Assembly (NCBI GenBank): GCA_020027475.1
Contig: JAHRAZ010000109.1
Coordinates: 1 to 50,651, forward strand
Origin: Microthrixaceae bacterium
Lineage (GTDB): Bacteria > Actinomycetota > Acidimicrobiia > Acidimicrobiales > Microtrichaceae
Direction: 5' to 3'
Length of the DNA: 50,651 nt
Part shown: positions 8,053 through 16,555 of the stretch, piece after piece
How the letters are laid out: each line of letters opens with the position of its first letter
How positions within the stretch are numbered: the first letter of the stretch is position 1
Program-made: the position numbers and the translations under genes
The notes under the pieces: model-generated
Database searches by the model: none
What the model was told of the DNA's origin: nothing
Seen by the model: the letters and a program-made list of their open reading frames with translations, nothing else

Positions 8053-8553
8053 GTGAGCGACGATGAAGGTTTCGAGGTAGTTGTCGAGATCCCCCAGGGA
8101 TCCCGCAACAAGTACGAGGTCCAACACGAATCAGGGGAGATCTGGCTCGACCGTCACCTCTTCGTGGCAACCGTCTACCCCGCCGAGTACGGATTCTTTC
8201 CGGACACACTTGCCGAGGATGACGATCCCCTTGATGCAATGGTGCTGCTGGAGGACCCGACGTTTCCCGGGTGCCACGTGAACGCTCGGCCAGTCGCAGT
8301 GCTCGAGATGGAAGACGAAGCGGGCCGGGACCTCAAGGTGCTCTGCGTTCCCGCGGGGGACCCCCGCTGGGCAAACATCCAGGACGTCACGGACGTGCCC
8401 GAATATCTGCTCGCGGAAATCAAGCACTTCTTCGTGGTCTACAAGGATCTGGAACCGGGCAAGGCCAGCCATATCGGCGACTGGATGAATCATCACGCCG
8501 CGCTGGACGCGATTGCGGATGCCAGGAAGCGCCACACAGAACACCTCGGATGA
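8053..8553 (+). CDS. ppa: Inorganic pyrophosphatase, family I
   Basis: A 166-residue soluble enzyme that hydrolyses pyrophosphate to phosphate and so drives biosynthetic reactions. Family I features are present: VVVEIPQGSRNKYE at the N-terminus, YPAEYGFFPDT, and the metal-binding DDDPLDAMVL near residue 55 (signature D-x-D-P-x-D). KVLCVPAGDPRW and HFFVVYKDLEPGK follow. The length is typical of bacterial hexameric enzymes. GTG 8053 follows the TetR stop closely, so the two are probably co-transcribed. It converges on the YihY-family gene; the stops are only a few bases apart and share a weak 18-bp duplication. Confidence 0.95.
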   Translation: MSDDEGFEVVVEIPQGSRNKYEVQHESGEIWLDRHLFVATVYPAEYGFFPDTLAEDDDPLDAMVLLEDPTFPGCHVNARPVAVLEMEDEAGRDLKVLCVPAGDPRWANIQDVTDVPEYLLAEIKHFFVVYKDLEPGKASHIGDWMNHHAALDAIADARKRHTEHLG

Positions 8554-8558
8554 TCCGG

Positions 8559-9602
8559 TTACCTCGGGTGCTCGGGCACGTCGACGTCAACTGAGACGTC
8601 GCGTACCCGAATGGAGCGACTCAGTACTTCCTTGACGGCTTCCTTGTCCTTCTCCGTGAGATTTCGCCCTGTGATGCTGCGTGGCCACCGCGATTCCATC
8701 AGAACCACAGCGAACTCGTTGCTGAGCAGATACATCACGGACAACAGGTAGACCCACGACAGCAAACCGAACACCACCACGAAGATCCCGTAGGTGTCCG
8801 ATGAGTTCAGAACAAAGCGGTCCACATACCAGCCTCCGAGTCTCTGGAGCGCGGTCCAGCCCACACCCACTGCAAGCGCCATCGGAAGAATGTTCACGAA
8901 CGGAACCTTGCGCCGACAGAGCAGATACTGCAGTCCTGTTGCACACAGGAACGCCGCCACGAAGGGAAACAGATAGGCGGCCAGCATCCGCAACGTTGTC
9001 TGGTCGGCGGTGAACACGATCGTTGCTGCTCCGGAAATCAGCAGACAAAGGCCCACCAACACTGCCCCCGGGATCGAACGAAGCTTTCTCCAGATGAACG
9101 GCGGCCGGTCGAATCGGGGCACACCCCAGATCGTGTTCAACGCCTCCTGCAGCATGTCGAGCAGGCCGAGACCAGCCCATAGCGAAAGCAGGATGGCCAG
9201 CACCACAACAACAGCACTTCCCCCAATCTGTCCGGCACCTTGAATCTCGCTGCCAACCACCGGAAGCGAACCGAGTGCGGAGTCGATCAGGCGGTCCCTG
9301 AACTCAGGGTCGTCGTCGAGGAGGAGCCCAATCACATTGACGAACGCCAGCAGCAGCGGGAACAACGAGAAGAAGCCTCGGTACGTGAGCAGCATCGCCA
9401 ACTGCCCGCCCAGATCCTCGCCGTATTTCTTGATTACTCCGTGTATGAATGCCACCGGAGGGATCCGTCGGTGAAGCGCGTCGACCTTGTCTGCGGTGCG
9501 GTCGATGATGTTCGGCTGGCCGGGTTCAGGGGGATCGGAGGGATCAGATTCAGACCGCGATCCGCCGGCCTGATCCTCCCCGGCAGCCTGTTCACTCGCC
9601 AC
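8559..9602 (-). CDS. YihY/virulence factor BrkB family membrane protein
   Basis: A 347-residue inner-membrane protein. After an acidic, Gly/Pro-rich N-terminus (about 1-45), it has six hydrophobic segments from about 70 to 300. Family landmarks are the KKYGEDLGGQLAMLLTYRGFFSLFPLLLA segment, GLLDMLQEALNTIWGV and the late YGIFVVVFGLLSWVYLLSVMYLLSNEFA. The family was once annotated as ribonuclease BN, which is not supported by later work; its true role is unknown. The start is GTG 9602. The C-terminus is charged and cytosolic-looking. It has the same orientation as the F420-type oxidoreductase upstream, 51 bases away, so co-transcription is possible. Confidence 0.88.
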   Translation of the reverse strand: MASEQAAGEDQAGGSRSESDPSDPPEPGQPNIIDRTADKVDALHRRIPPVAFIHGVIKKYGEDLGGQLAMLLTYRGFFSLFPLLLAFVNVIGLLLDDDPEFRDRLIDSALGSLPVVGSEIQGAGQIGGSAVVVVLAILLSLWAGLGLLDMLQEALNTIWGVPRFDRPPFIWRKLRSIPGAVLVGLCLLISGAATIVFTADQTTLRMLAAYLFPFVAAFLCATGLQYLLCRRKVPFVNILPMALAVGVGWTALQRLGGWYVDRFVLNSSDTYGIFVVVFGLLSWVYLLSVMYLLSNEFAVVLMESRWPRSITGRNLTEKDKEAVKEVLSRSIRVRDVSVDVDVPEHPR

Positions 9603-9653
9603 CGGTTCAGCGTGTCCCGAAGTCGAGGGATTCCGGCAAGGGATTCAGACTGC

Positions 9654-10529
9654 TCAGAGGTCTTGGGCAGGAGTGATGACCTGCTCGCCGAACTTTGCAA
9701 GCGCCGCTTCGGGATCAGGATCCAGTGCGAAGATGAATCCCGGTACACCCAGTCTGGTCACACCCTTGGCAGCCATCGATTCGACCGCCTCCAGAGGATC
9801 ATCACCCCAGATGCCGGGATGTATTCCAGTGACCTCGATCGAATCCGGATCCCGGTCTGAATCCTCGGCGCTGTGGCGCATCACCTCGATGAGCGTGTCG
9901 ATGTCACCCTCACCCGGGAAGAAACCGTCACCCAGTCGGCCGGCCCTGCGAGCAGCAACCTCGGTGTGACCACCGATGTGGATCGGTACCCGAGCGTTGA
10001 CCGGCTTGGGGTTCACCGACACTCCCGAGAAGTTCACGAACTCGCCGTCAAACTCAGCGTGATCGGAGTCCCAGAGTGCGCGCATGGATTCGATGTGTTC
10101 ATCGCTGCGGCGGCCTCGGCCCTCGAACGGGATACCCAGGGCATCGAACTCCTCTTCCAGCCAACCAACACCGATGCCGAGTTCCAGACGGCCACCCGAG
10201 AGGTCGTCAAGTGTGGCCAGTTCCTTGGCCAGAATGAGCGGATTGCGTTGCGGCAGGATCAGGATGCCGGTGGCCAGGCGGAGTTTCTCGGTGTGTGCCG
10301 CGACCCAGGTCAGCCAGATCAACGGATCCGGGAGCGGCGTGTCGGCGGCCATCGCCATCCTGCCCGATGGGTCATAGGGGTACTTCGACTCGTAGCCATC
10401 GGGGTAGACCACATGTTCAACGGTCCAGACCGACTCGAATCCGGCAGCCTCGGATGCCCGGCCCATCGCCACTGCACCATCTGCGGTGGCAAATCCCAGT
10501 GCGTTGGCAAACAACAATCCGAATTTCAT
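9654..10529 (-). CDS. LLM class F420-dependent oxidoreductase
   Basis: A 291-residue luciferase-like TIM-barrel protein. Visible family features are MKFGLLF at the start, GFESVWTVEHVVYP, LATGILILPQRNPL, LDDLSGGRLELGIGVGW and IHIGGHTEVAARRAGRLGDGFFP. These match F420-dependent luciferase-like oxidoreductases of Actinomycetota. F420 use is inferred from the family, and the substrate is unknown. The open frame extends upstream to 10820, but ATG 10529 has a strong AGGGGG site and matches the family N-terminus. An inverted repeat at 10580-10598 and a TetR-like site at 10635-10654 lie in the 242-base region shared with the divergent DinG-like gene. Confidence 0.9.
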   Translation of the reverse strand: MKFGLLFANALGFATADGAVAMGRASEAAGFESVWTVEHVVYPDGYESKYPYDPSGRMAMAADTPLPDPLIWLTWVAAHTEKLRLATGILILPQRNPLILAKELATLDDLSGGRLELGIGVGWLEEEFDALGIPFEGRGRRSDEHIESMRALWDSDHAEFDGEFVNFSGVSVNPKPVNARVPIHIGGHTEVAARRAGRLGDGFFPGEGDIDTLIEVMRHSAEDSDRDPDSIEVTGIHPGIWGDDPLEAVESMAAKGVTRLGVPGFIFALDPDPEAALAKFGEQVITPAQDL

Positions 10530-10579
10530 GGGGTCCCCCTCGGGGATGTGACGGAGCTGTGATCCTTGAGCAGTCGCCA

Positions 10580-10598
10580 CTGATCGATGTGCGATCAG
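10580..10598. promoter_or_regulatory. Inverted repeat upstream of the F420-type oxidoreductase
   Basis: CTGATCG, five bases, CGATCAG: perfect 7-bp arms. It lies about 51 bases upstream of the oxidoreductase ATG, where a repressor or activator site is plausible. It differs in sequence from the GTTACCG sites, so a second regulator would be implied. Confidence 0.4.
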
Positions 10599-10634
10599 GC
10601 ACGGCCGAAGGCATCCAGCCCGGGGTTGCGTACG

Positions 10635-10654
10635 GTTACCGCACACACCGTAAC
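10635..10654. promoter_or_regulatory. Diverged GTTACCG-type operator candidate
   Basis: GTTACCG, six bases, CCGTAAC. The left half-site is identical to that at 7409-7424; the right half-site has one mismatch and the spacer is 6 rather than 2. It lies about 105 bases upstream of the oxidoreductase and 117 bases upstream of the DinG-like helicase. This is weaker than the other two sites. Confidence 0.4.
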
Positions 10655-10771
10655 TGGCCACGGCACGGTGCGGGTCCACAAGGGCAACCGATCCGCCGCC
10701 TGATGCCACCAGCCGGAATCCGGGTCCCGACGGCGACGTGTGGTGTGTAGATGGCGTGCTAACTATGTGGG

Positions 10772-12793
10772 GTGGCAGAGGAACCGGACCGCGACAGCAC
10801 AATCCAGCGCGACACCACAATCCGCAACGCCACAGCCCTGCTCGGCGAGCTCGTGGCCGGCCTTCCGGGCGGGGGCGAACCCCGCGACGGTCAAGTGCAA
10901 ATGGCGAAACTGGTCGCCGGAGCCCTTCACGACGGAGACCAGATTGCCGTCCGGGCGGGCACTGGCACGGGCAAAAGCCTCGCTCTACTGGCTGCCATAT
11001 CAGCGGCGCACAAGCGCACGATCATTGCCACCGCGACCAAAGCCCTGCAGGATCAGTACGTCGAGAAGGAACTCCCTCATCTGGACTCGGTGAAGCCTCT
11101 CGACTGGGCGGTGGTGAAGGGCCGGGCCAACTATGCCTGCATGTTGCGGGTGTCCGAAACCGTGAGTCGCCTGGCCGGGGAGCCTCCCCCTCAGGAAGAG
11201 GCGCTCTTCACACCTGACGATCCGGAACCCACCGAGGAATCGAGCCAGTTGGCACAGGTTCTCGATTGGGTCCAGGACACCGAAGTGGGCGACCTGTCGG
11301 AGCTTCCTTTCGAGATGAACTGGGAAACCCGCGACTGGGTGGCCACCGGTCCTGAGGGATGCCCGGGAGCAAAGCTGTGTGCTCATTCCGAGGATTGTTT
11401 CGCCGAGCATGCCATCCGGCGCGGCCGGGAAGCATCCGTGGTCCTCGTCAACACTGCCCTGCTCGGAGCTGATCTGGTGGCCGAATCAGGTTTGCTCGGA
11501 GAAGCCGAGGTCCTGGTGCTAGACGAGGCACATGTCGCAGAAGACATCCTGTCGTCGAGTTTCGGGGCTGAGATCTCGGCGCGCGACATCGAAGGATTAC
11601 ATCGCGCTGTTCGCTCAACTCTCAGCGGCGACATCAAGGAGAAGCTCGCCGGGGAACTGGCCGATGGAGAGGCCAGGCTCAGCCGGGAACTCGATCTGCT
11701 CGAAGGGGAGTCCTTCCCGCAAGGGCTGCCGACCGGTAGCAGGTTGGCCGAGGTGATCACAGATCTCGCCATCACCACAGCAGCGATGCAACAGGAAGTT
11801 CGCCGGCTGATCAAGGAAAATGCAGGCAACCCGCGGGCGGAAACCGCTCGACGGATTTCCGACCGTGTGTTCCAGATGCTCAACCTGCTGATCGAGACCC
11901 GCGAAGACGACGCTCTCTACATTGAGGAGGGAAGTCGAAAGCTGAGGCGGGTGCCGATCGACGTGTCTGCGCTGCTGAAGGAGAAGGCGTGGGGGAATTC
12001 CGCAGTGGTGCTGACCTCCGCCACGCTGCCCCCCACACTCCCGGCGCGCATGGGATTCTCACCAGACGCGCAGTACGCGGATGTGGGCTCGCCCTTCCAC
12101 TACCGAGAAGCCGCAATGCTCTATGTCCCACGGTTGCTGCTGGCGGTTCCATCGCGGGAGCGCACACCCAATCATCCCGACTGGCTGGACGAAGCATGGA
12201 CCGAGGCATCCGGGATCATCGACGCGGCCGAAGGCCGCACCTTGTTCCTCTGCACCTCCCATCGCAACGCCCAGGAATTCGCAGAGCGGGCACGCCAAGA
12301 CCTGGCCTGGCCAGTCATGGTTCAGGGAGATGCCCCGAAATTGAAGCTGCTTTCCGAGTTCGCTGCCGATCCCCATTCGGTGTTGTTCGGCACCATGGGC
12401 CTCTGGCAGGGAGTTGATGTGGTGGGCCCGTCGCTCAGTTGTGTGATCGTGGACAAGTTGCCGTTTCCGCGCCCCGATGACCCGCTCTGGCAGGCCCGGG
12501 CCAAACATGCACGCAAAGAGATCGCGGAGCGCGAAGGCATATCCGCGGACGACGCCGGTTATCGGTCGTTCCTGGCAGTGCAGGTCCCCTACTCGGCCTC
12601 GATGCTCTCCCAGGGCCTTGGCCGGCTCATCCGCAGCGCCACCGACCGCGGACTCGTCATGGTCCTAGACCCCCGCCTGGCCGAGAAGGCCTACCGCAAG
12701 CAGATCCTCGCCGAACTGCCACCATTTCGGCGTTCACGAACGAGGTCAGAGGCAGTTGAGCACTTGCGCGAATCGCTGGAGCTGGACGCCTGA
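10772..12793 (+). CDS. DinG-family ATP-dependent DNA helicase
   Basis: A 673-residue XPD/DinG-type superfamily 2 helicase, unwinding DNA 5'-3' in repair. Walker A (GTGTGKS) is near residue 65 and the DEAH box (VLDEAH) near 250. Four cysteines between them (NYAC near 120, GCPGAKLC near 197-204, DC near 209) are positioned to bind the [4Fe-4S] cluster. Later motifs include VLTSATLPPT, FLCTSHRNAQEF, GTMGLWQGVDVVG and QGLGRLIRS (motif VI). The first 25 residues include repeated TTIRN/STIQRD-like text and are probably disordered. The start is GTG 10772, with no strong ribosome binding site. It is a single gene, convergent with the SulP transporter 19 bases away. Confidence 0.92.
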   Translation: MAEEPDRDSTIQRDTTIRNATALLGELVAGLPGGGEPRDGQVQMAKLVAGALHDGDQIAVRAGTGTGKSLALLAAISAAHKRTIIATATKALQDQYVEKELPHLDSVKPLDWAVVKGRANYACMLRVSETVSRLAGEPPPQEEALFTPDDPEPTEESSQLAQVLDWVQDTEVGDLSELPFEMNWETRDWVATGPEGCPGAKLCAHSEDCFAEHAIRRGREASVVLVNTALLGADLVAESGLLGEAEVLVLDEAHVAEDILSSSFGAEISARDIEGLHRAVRSTLSGDIKEKLAGELADGEARLSRELDLLEGESFPQGLPTGSRLAEVITDLAITTAAMQQEVRRLIKENAGNPRAETARRISDRVFQMLNLLIETREDDALYIEEGSRKLRRVPIDVSALLKEKAWGNSAVVLTSATLPPTLPARMGFSPDAQYADVGSPFHYREAAMLYVPRLLLAVPSRERTPNHPDWLDEAWTEASGIIDAAEGRTLFLCTSHRNAQEFAERARQDLAWPVMVQGDAPKLKLLSEFAADPHSVLFGTMGLWQGVDVVGPSLSCVIVDKLPFPRPDDPLWQARAKHARKEIAEREGISADDAGYRSFLAVQVPYSASMLSQGLGRLIRSATDRGLVMVLDPRLAEKAYRKQILAELPPFRRSRTRSEAVEHLRESLELDA

Positions 12794-12812
12794 CCCCAAT
12801 GTCGCGAGTTGC

Positions 12813-14582
12813 TCACGTCGCATCTGAGTCCCCGGCCGTCGCTGCCTCATGGACGTTGCCGTAGACACTGTCCTCGCCCAGCTGGTCGATGACGCTGTCC
12901 CTGCGCAGGAGGTCCAGAACGTGGGGTTCCACCCGCGCGAGCCGAACCTCGACGTCGTGGCTCTGGGCCAGGTCCAGGATGCTGCCCAGCTGAGCCGAGC
13001 CCTGCGAATCGATGAACGAGACGGCCTCGAAGTCGATCACCGTCGTGTGCGGCCTGGGGTCAGCTTCCTGGAACAGCTCCCGCAACCCATCCTCGAACGC
13101 TTCCGAGCTGGCAAAGAAGAGTCCTCCCTCGAATCGGACGATGAGCACGCCGGGCTGGATCTCACCATCGGTGTAGCTATCGAGGCTGCGGAAGACCTGG
13201 GTGTCAGGTTTGCGGCCGAGTACCGGCATCGCCGGTGTCGTGGCCACATAGATCAGCCAGATGATCGACAGACCAATGCCAATCATCACGCCGGGGAGCA
13301 CACCGGCGGTCAGGACACCCACAAGGGCGGCCATCGCGATCCAGAAGTCGACCCGACTCACCCTGAACAGTCGACGCATCGCGGGAACATCCATCATCCC
13401 GCCCACCACCGCCTCGATGATGATCGCGGCGAGGACCGGGAACGGGAGGTTGGAGAACAATGGGGCCAGAACCAGCAGCGTGAGAACAATGACCGCCCCG
13501 GTCGTGAGCGACGCCACCGGGGTGCGGGCCCCGGAGGTGTCGTTGAGCGAGCTGGCCGACAGGCTGGTGGAAACAGGGATTCCCCCCACCAGACCCGATC
13601 CGACGTTTGCTGCGCCTTCGGCGAAGGACTCCTGGTTGATGTCGATCCGGTATCGGTGCTTGGAAGCGAACGAGCGGGCATCGCCGGCAGTCTGGGAGAA
13701 GCCGATGAGCAGCAAGCCGATCGACGCCGAGACGATCACCGATATGTTGTCCCAGACGAAGTCAAGGTCGGGGAACGCGACCGACGGCAGGCCGCGGGGA
13801 ACATCGCCGACCAGCGCCACTCCCTCCGCACCCAGATCGAGCGCCCATCCGGCAAGGATGCCGACGACGACGAGCACAAGTGCCCCTGGGACCTTCGGGG
13901 CCGCATAACGGAGTCCGAAGATCAGCGCCAGCGAGAGCACGCCTATCACCAGCGTGGTGCCGTCGGTGCCGTCAAGGCCTTCGACCCAGTCGATCAGCAG
14001 GCTCCACGAGTTCGAGCCCTCGGCTTCGGTGCCGGTGAGCTTCGGGAGTTCTGAGATCACCACCTGGATGGCGGCCCCGAACAGGAACCCGGTGATCACG
14101 GCCTTGGAGAGGAAGTCGCTGATCCAGCCCAGTTTGAACAGGGCGAGAAGCATGTACAGCAGACCCGTTACCAAGGTGATCGCTGCAACCAGCGCGACAG
14201 CCTTGTCACCGCTGGTGAGTCCGGCAGTGATCAGTGCGCCCGCAGCAACGGTGGCCAACGCCGAGCTCGGACCCGTTGCGATCTGGCGGGATGTCCCGAA
14301 CAGTGCATACAGGATCGCTCCCGCTGCCGCTGCATAGAGTCCGTTCTGGACAGGAACTCCGACAATGCCCGCATAACCCAGCGACTTCGGGACCACCAGA
14401 GCGGCCACAGTCACTCCGGCGATCAGGTCCGGCCGGAGCCAACGCCGGTTGTAGTGGGGCAACCAGCCGATTATCGGGACCAGCCGGGCAATGCCTGACG
14501 GCTCAGGGTCCGGCGACCCGGCCGCTTTGCCCGCTTCGTCCGTTGACTTGTCCGATTGAGACTGATCCGAGGAGCCGGCCAT
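12813..14582 (-). CDS. SulP family anion transporter with STAS domain
   Basis: A 589-residue transporter. After an acidic linker of about 30 residues, the SulP core runs to about residue 430 with 10-12 membrane helices: LIAGVTVAALVVPKSLGYAGIVGVPVQNGLYA, IATGPSSALATVAAGA and a QESFAEGAANVGSGLVGGIPVSTSLSAS segment. A cytoplasmic STAS domain occupies about 455-575 (VLIVRFEGGLFFASS, TTVIDFEAVSFIDSQGSAQL). SulP proteins move sulfate, bicarbonate or dicarboxylates; the substrate cannot be read from sequence. The ATG has a good GGGAGAATTGG upstream. A 7-bp inverted repeat at 14653-14672 lies in its upstream region. Confidence 0.93.
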   Translation of the reverse strand: MAGSSDQSQSDKSTDEAGKAAGSPDPEPSGIARLVPIIGWLPHYNRRWLRPDLIAGVTVAALVVPKSLGYAGIVGVPVQNGLYAAAAGAILYALFGTSRQIATGPSSALATVAAGALITAGLTSGDKAVALVAAITLVTGLLYMLLALFKLGWISDFLSKAVITGFLFGAAIQVVISELPKLTGTEAEGSNSWSLLIDWVEGLDGTDGTTLVIGVLSLALIFGLRYAAPKVPGALVLVVVGILAGWALDLGAEGVALVGDVPRGLPSVAFPDLDFVWDNISVIVSASIGLLLIGFSQTAGDARSFASKHRYRIDINQESFAEGAANVGSGLVGGIPVSTSLSASSLNDTSGARTPVASLTTGAVIVLTLLVLAPLFSNLPFPVLAAIIIEAVVGGMMDVPAMRRLFRVSRVDFWIAMAALVGVLTAGVLPGVMIGIGLSIIWLIYVATTPAMPVLGRKPDTQVFRSLDSYTDGEIQPGVLIVRFEGGLFFASSEAFEDGLRELFQEADPRPHTTVIDFEAVSFIDSQGSAQLGSILDLAQSHDVEVRLARVEPHVLDLLRRDSVIDQLGEDSVYGNVHEAATAGDSDAT

Positions 14583-14652
14583 CCAATTCTCCCGGTAGAT
14601 ACAAAATCACGGCTGAATGCCCTGTGATCGGACCGGAATCTAGCACTCCAAC

Positions 14653-14672
14653 CTTTGCGTGAGAGCGCAAAG
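14653..14672. promoter_or_regulatory. Inverted repeat between the CYTH-like and SulP genes
   Basis: CTTTGCG, six bases (TGAGAG), CGCAAAG: perfect 7-bp arms. It is 71 bases upstream of the SulP start and 58 bases past the CYTH-like stop, all on the minus strand. It could be an operator for SulP or a terminator for the CYTH-like gene. No T-run follows on the minus strand, which favours an operator. Confidence 0.45.
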
Positions 14673-14729
14673 CTGCCGTGATCGCGTGGTGTCCGAGGAC
14701 TGGTTCCATCCGCCCGACCGCCGGAACGC

Positions 14730-15515
14730 TCAGCCGGCTCCGCTGCAGGTGCCGGGGATTCCGACTTTCGAGGGGGAGACAACTCGATTCAGCGAGCTCA
14801 GGTGGGAAAGCCACTGCGGATACCCGCCCGCTTCACCAAGGGAGAGCCCGAATTGCTCTGGGCACTGGATGTCGGCCACGAGCGCCTGCCAAGAGGCGAC
14901 AACGGCGCTTTGGCGGCTCCTCCCCGACCCGAACGCAGCGAAGGCGAACGTCCAGGCTTCGATGTGGCCCACGGTCACGGCGGTGACTTCCACGTCACAT
15001 CCCGTCCCGGCCATTGCCCGCGAGCTCTCCGAGATGATGATCTCGTCACCGTTCACCGAAAACCTGCGCTTGATGACAATCTTGTGGACGTCCACCCACG
15101 GCGCCTGCGGGTCGCTCTCTACGAGATCCTCGGCTGGACTCCACTTTCGCCATACTTCCAACCGACCCGCGAGACCTGAATCCAGGACGAGCTTCTCCCC
15201 GACCGACCGTCGCACCTTGAGTTCCAATGTCTGTCGAAATCGCCGTTTCACACCCATCTCGCGCCGGTCGTCGAGCCGGTAGCGGTCGCACCGCTCCTCG
15301 ATGGCGCCGGTTGTGCCGGCACGTGTGAACCACGACTTCACATCGGACGGGAGTCGTCCTTCGAAAAACCAGCGGAGTTCGGTGGTGTCGACAACCGAGA
15401 TCCCGCCCAGCGCACGCTCACCATCGTGCTCCGCTGGGTCTCCGCGGCGCTCGAGAACCCGCACTGCAGGTATCGCCAGAGTTTTGATGTGCGTACGTTT
15501 GTCAGCAGTTACCAC
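14730..15515 (-). CDS. CYTH-like domain protein, hypothetical
   Basis: About 261 residues. The pattern from about residue 40 resembles CYTH/triphosphate-tunnel proteins: ELRWFF, then RYRLDDRREMGVKRRF, LELKVRR, LEVWRKW and IVIKRRF, an alternation of acidic and basic residues on beta strands. Known CYTH enzymes act on triphosphates or make cAMP. Here the exact ExExK signature is not seen, so activity is uncertain. GTG 15515 is chosen for the GGGAG seven bases upstream; GTG 15566 is the farthest possible start, and the conserved part begins about 35 residues in. Same strand as the membrane protein upstream. Confidence 0.65.
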   Translation of the reverse strand: MVTADKRTHIKTLAIPAVRVLERRGDPAEHDGERALGGISVVDTTELRWFFEGRLPSDVKSWFTRAGTTGAIEERCDRYRLDDRREMGVKRRFRQTLELKVRRSVGEKLVLDSGLAGRLEVWRKWSPAEDLVESDPQAPWVDVHKIVIKRRFSVNGDEIIISESSRAMAGTGCDVEVTAVTVGHIEAWTFAFAAFGSGRSRQSAVVASWQALVADIQCPEQFGLSLGEAGGYPQWLSHLSSLNRVVSPSKVGIPGTCSGAG

Positions 15516-15616
15516 GTCGGGCTCCCAACAACGCGACTCTATCGAAGGCCCCCGTGGCCGCGCCACGCAGTCGCTTGGTCGCGCTCCGCGGCTCCGACGT
15601 CGGGACGGTTCTCCTC

Positions 15617-15644
15617 ATGGCATCGCTCGTTATGGCATCGCTCG
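15617..15644. repeat. 15-bp tandem repeat in the gap between two minus-strand genes
   Basis: ATGGCATCGCTCG occurs at 15617-15629 and again at 15632-15644, a period of 15. It lies in the 246-base gap between the CYTH-like gene and the membrane-protein gene. I see no gene in this gap. Confidence 0.75.
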
Positions 15645-15731
15645 CCTCACGGGATCGCCCGCATTCGATCTGCCGGGTCCGCGAGCAGCTCCGAATCGAA
15701 CGGCTCCTCATCGACCCACATGATCGATACA

Positions 15732-15765
15732 CCTTGGCCCGGGTTACGCCTTGCCCCGGGTTCAC
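15732..15765. repeat. 17-bp tandem duplication at a stop codon
   Basis: CCTTGGCCCGGGTT at 15732 and CCTTGCCCCGGGTT at 15749 match at 13 of 14 bases with period 17. The TGA stop of the minus-strand membrane-protein gene (15762-15764) lies inside the second copy. Confidence 0.75.
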
Positions 15766-16376
15766 CCCGCCTCGCTGGAAACCTCGCTGGCATCGGCGTT
15801 GCCGGGGTCAGCCGGGCTGGGTCCGCCCGATTTCGCATCGTCTGGACCAGAAAAGTGGTTGTACGCCAGTCGGAGTCCCCACTCCAGCAGGATCAGCAGG
15901 ATCGCGTATGTCGAACCGTTTTCGAAGCCGGCCTCGGCCAGACCCGAACTCCACTCGTCGAAATCCACCGAGTTCTGACTGAAGATCGCCACTGACAGCA
16001 AGGCAATCGGAATCATCTTCGCGAGCTCACTGGCAGGTTCCTGCCAGAGATACACGAGGATCCGCACCGCGGCCACGATTCCCGCCGAGATCGCGTATAT
16101 GTCCTCAAACTCCTGACCTTCGATCACGGCTCCGCCGAGCACAGCGAGCATGAGCGCCGAGAAAACAACCACCAGGGGGATTGCGATGTATTCCCACAGC
16201 CTCGTGGCCGTGTCCCTGCCGATCGTGGAGTTGCGTCGATCCAGCGTGTGACAGAACCAGCGGAGGCCAGGGTCACGAGCATGCAGTGACCTGTAGAACG
16301 CAACGGCAAATATCGAGTAGGCAACCATGCCAACGGTGACACCCAGGAATATCCAGGTCGTCTCCTCGATCTCCAC
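15762..16376 (-). CDS. Integral membrane protein, hypothetical
   Basis: A 204-residue protein with hydrophobic segments at about 7-27, 65-85, 95-110, 120-135 and 155-170, and a hydrophilic Ser/Pro/Asp-rich tail of 30 residues. I do not recognise the family. Short polar stretches between the helices (EPASELAK, DFDEWSSGLAEAGFENGS) suggest small extramembrane loops. The start is ATG 16376. Its stop lies within a 17-bp tandem duplication, so the tail may have been altered by that event. It is divergent from the DinB-family gene, with 179 bases between them. Confidence 0.75.
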   Translation of the reverse strand: MEIEETTWIFLGVTVGMVAYSIFAVAFYRSLHARDPGLRWFCHTLDRRNSTIGRDTATRLWEYIAIPLVVVFSALMLAVLGGAVIEGQEFEDIYAISAGIVAAVRILVYLWQEPASELAKMIPIALLSVAIFSQNSVDFDEWSSGLAEAGFENGSTYAILLILLEWGLRLAYNHFSGPDDAKSGGPSPADPGNADASEVSSEAG

Positions 16377-16555
16377 AAGTCCTCCAGCCTTCAGCGGGTT
16401 TGGTGCACCCTAATGCTCGACGCGAATCCCCGGTGGCCCCTCGGGACCGCTCATCGCCGGTGCTGCTGGATCGAAGGGTTGCTCCAGCGGCGTCCAACTC
16501 CCAGCATTCCTGAAATCGCAGCGCCGACGTGGAACCTGTGTGCTGGAATCGGGAG

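Noticed and set aside
12849-14054. A 401-codon open frame antisense to the SulP gene.
   Set aside because: Its translation is Arg/Asp/His-rich with no domain, while the opposite strand is a clear transporter.
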